A stretch of DNA of 64,000 nt from Lycocorax pyrrhopterus obiensis (Eukaryota > Chordata > Aves > Passeriformes > Paradisaeidae): assembly GCA_014706295.1 (NCBI GenBank), contig JACSVZ010000007.1, positions 3,171,699 through 3,235,698 of the forward strand, written 5' to 3'. This document shows, piece by piece, positions 63,662-64,000 of the stretch; the stretch's first letter is position 1; each line of letters opens with the position of its first letter. The notes below the pieces were generated by a model, which was not told where the DNA came from, did not search any database, and saw only the letters and a list, made by a program, of their open reading frames with translations. Made by a program: the position numbers and the translations under genes.

Positions 63662-64000
63662 ATTATACTTTATGCTTTGTATTATATATTACAATATTGT
63701 ATGATATAATAAATATAATATATAAATAATATAAAATTATCTAATAATATACAGTGAGCAGTATATCTATTATGTATAATAGATATATTTTTATATGTAC
63801 ATATAAACACATATAAATAAACACATATAAATATTGTTCTGCCTGTGTGAAATGCCAGATGTGCTTTATATTTCCTGTTTGGCACCAGTTTAATCTCTTT
63901 GTGGGGCTAATGTATTGAATTTGCCATCTGTATTAAATCACTGCAAGTACAAGCATGACATACTGTGTGAGTTTCTTCTGGAAAAGAGTAGGAGATGACT
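63662..64000. other. AT-rich sequence right of CR1
   Basis: 63662-63835 is almost pure A and T, with TATAATA-type and self-complementary stretches, then ordinary sequence to the window end. No gene seen. Confidence 0.6.

Noticed and set aside
1..64000. CRISPR array, bacterial operon, phage or plasmid system
   Set aside because: Introns, CpG islands, CR1 LINEs and vertebrate LTRs show this is a bird-like chromosome; no regularly spaced repeats or prokaryotic genes were seen.

Overview
This is vertebrate nuclear DNA, almost certainly from a bird. The evidence is a set of CR1 LINE copies ending in the avian-type ATTCTGTG 3' repeat, several avian-style endogenous retrovirus LTRs, low repeat density, and two recognisable genes in the order known from the vertebrate LGR4-LIN7C-BDNF neighbourhood. 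A neognath, possibly a songbird, is a reasonable guess; the species cannot be read from the sequence.

Layout. (1) About 1-28.5 kb is AT-rich, apparently non-coding sequence that I read as the start of the very long first intron of LGR4 (minus strand). It holds only short CR1 tails, simple repeats and one isolated G-rich block. (2) 28.08-29.6 kb is a CpG island with LGR4 coding exon 1 (28524-28708, minus strand), encoding the signal peptide and N-terminal cysteine cap of the R-spondin receptor LGR4. (3) 29.6-48.7 kb is intergenic and is where most mobile DNA sits: a decayed ERVL-type provirus (about 33.5-39.7 kb) carrying later antisense LTR insertions, a 1.2-kb solo LTR (42.9-44.1 kb) and two CR1 copies. 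(4) 48.7-61.8 kb is LIN7C on the minus strand, complete: five coding exons, 197 codons, and a long 3' UTR that contains an antisense CR1 and ends at a good poly(A) site near 48.76 kb. (5) 61.5-62.0 kb is the LIN7C CpG-island promoter. (6) 62.3-63.7 kb is a CR1 copy interrupted by a fold-back (inverted-repeat) insertion, followed by AT-rich sequence.

The two host genes are transcribed in the same direction (right to left). LGR4 acts at the plasma membrane in Wnt signalling. LIN7C is a small L27-PDZ scaffold that joins CASK and MPP-type proteins to receptors and channels at junctions and synapses. They are neighbours by ancient synteny, not functional partners. I found no tRNA, rRNA, CRISPR array or bacterial-type system. 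The most unusual items are the nested retroviral block, the fold-back element inside CR1, a G-quadruplex-capable block in the LGR4 intron, and a possibly bidirectional LIN7C promoter.
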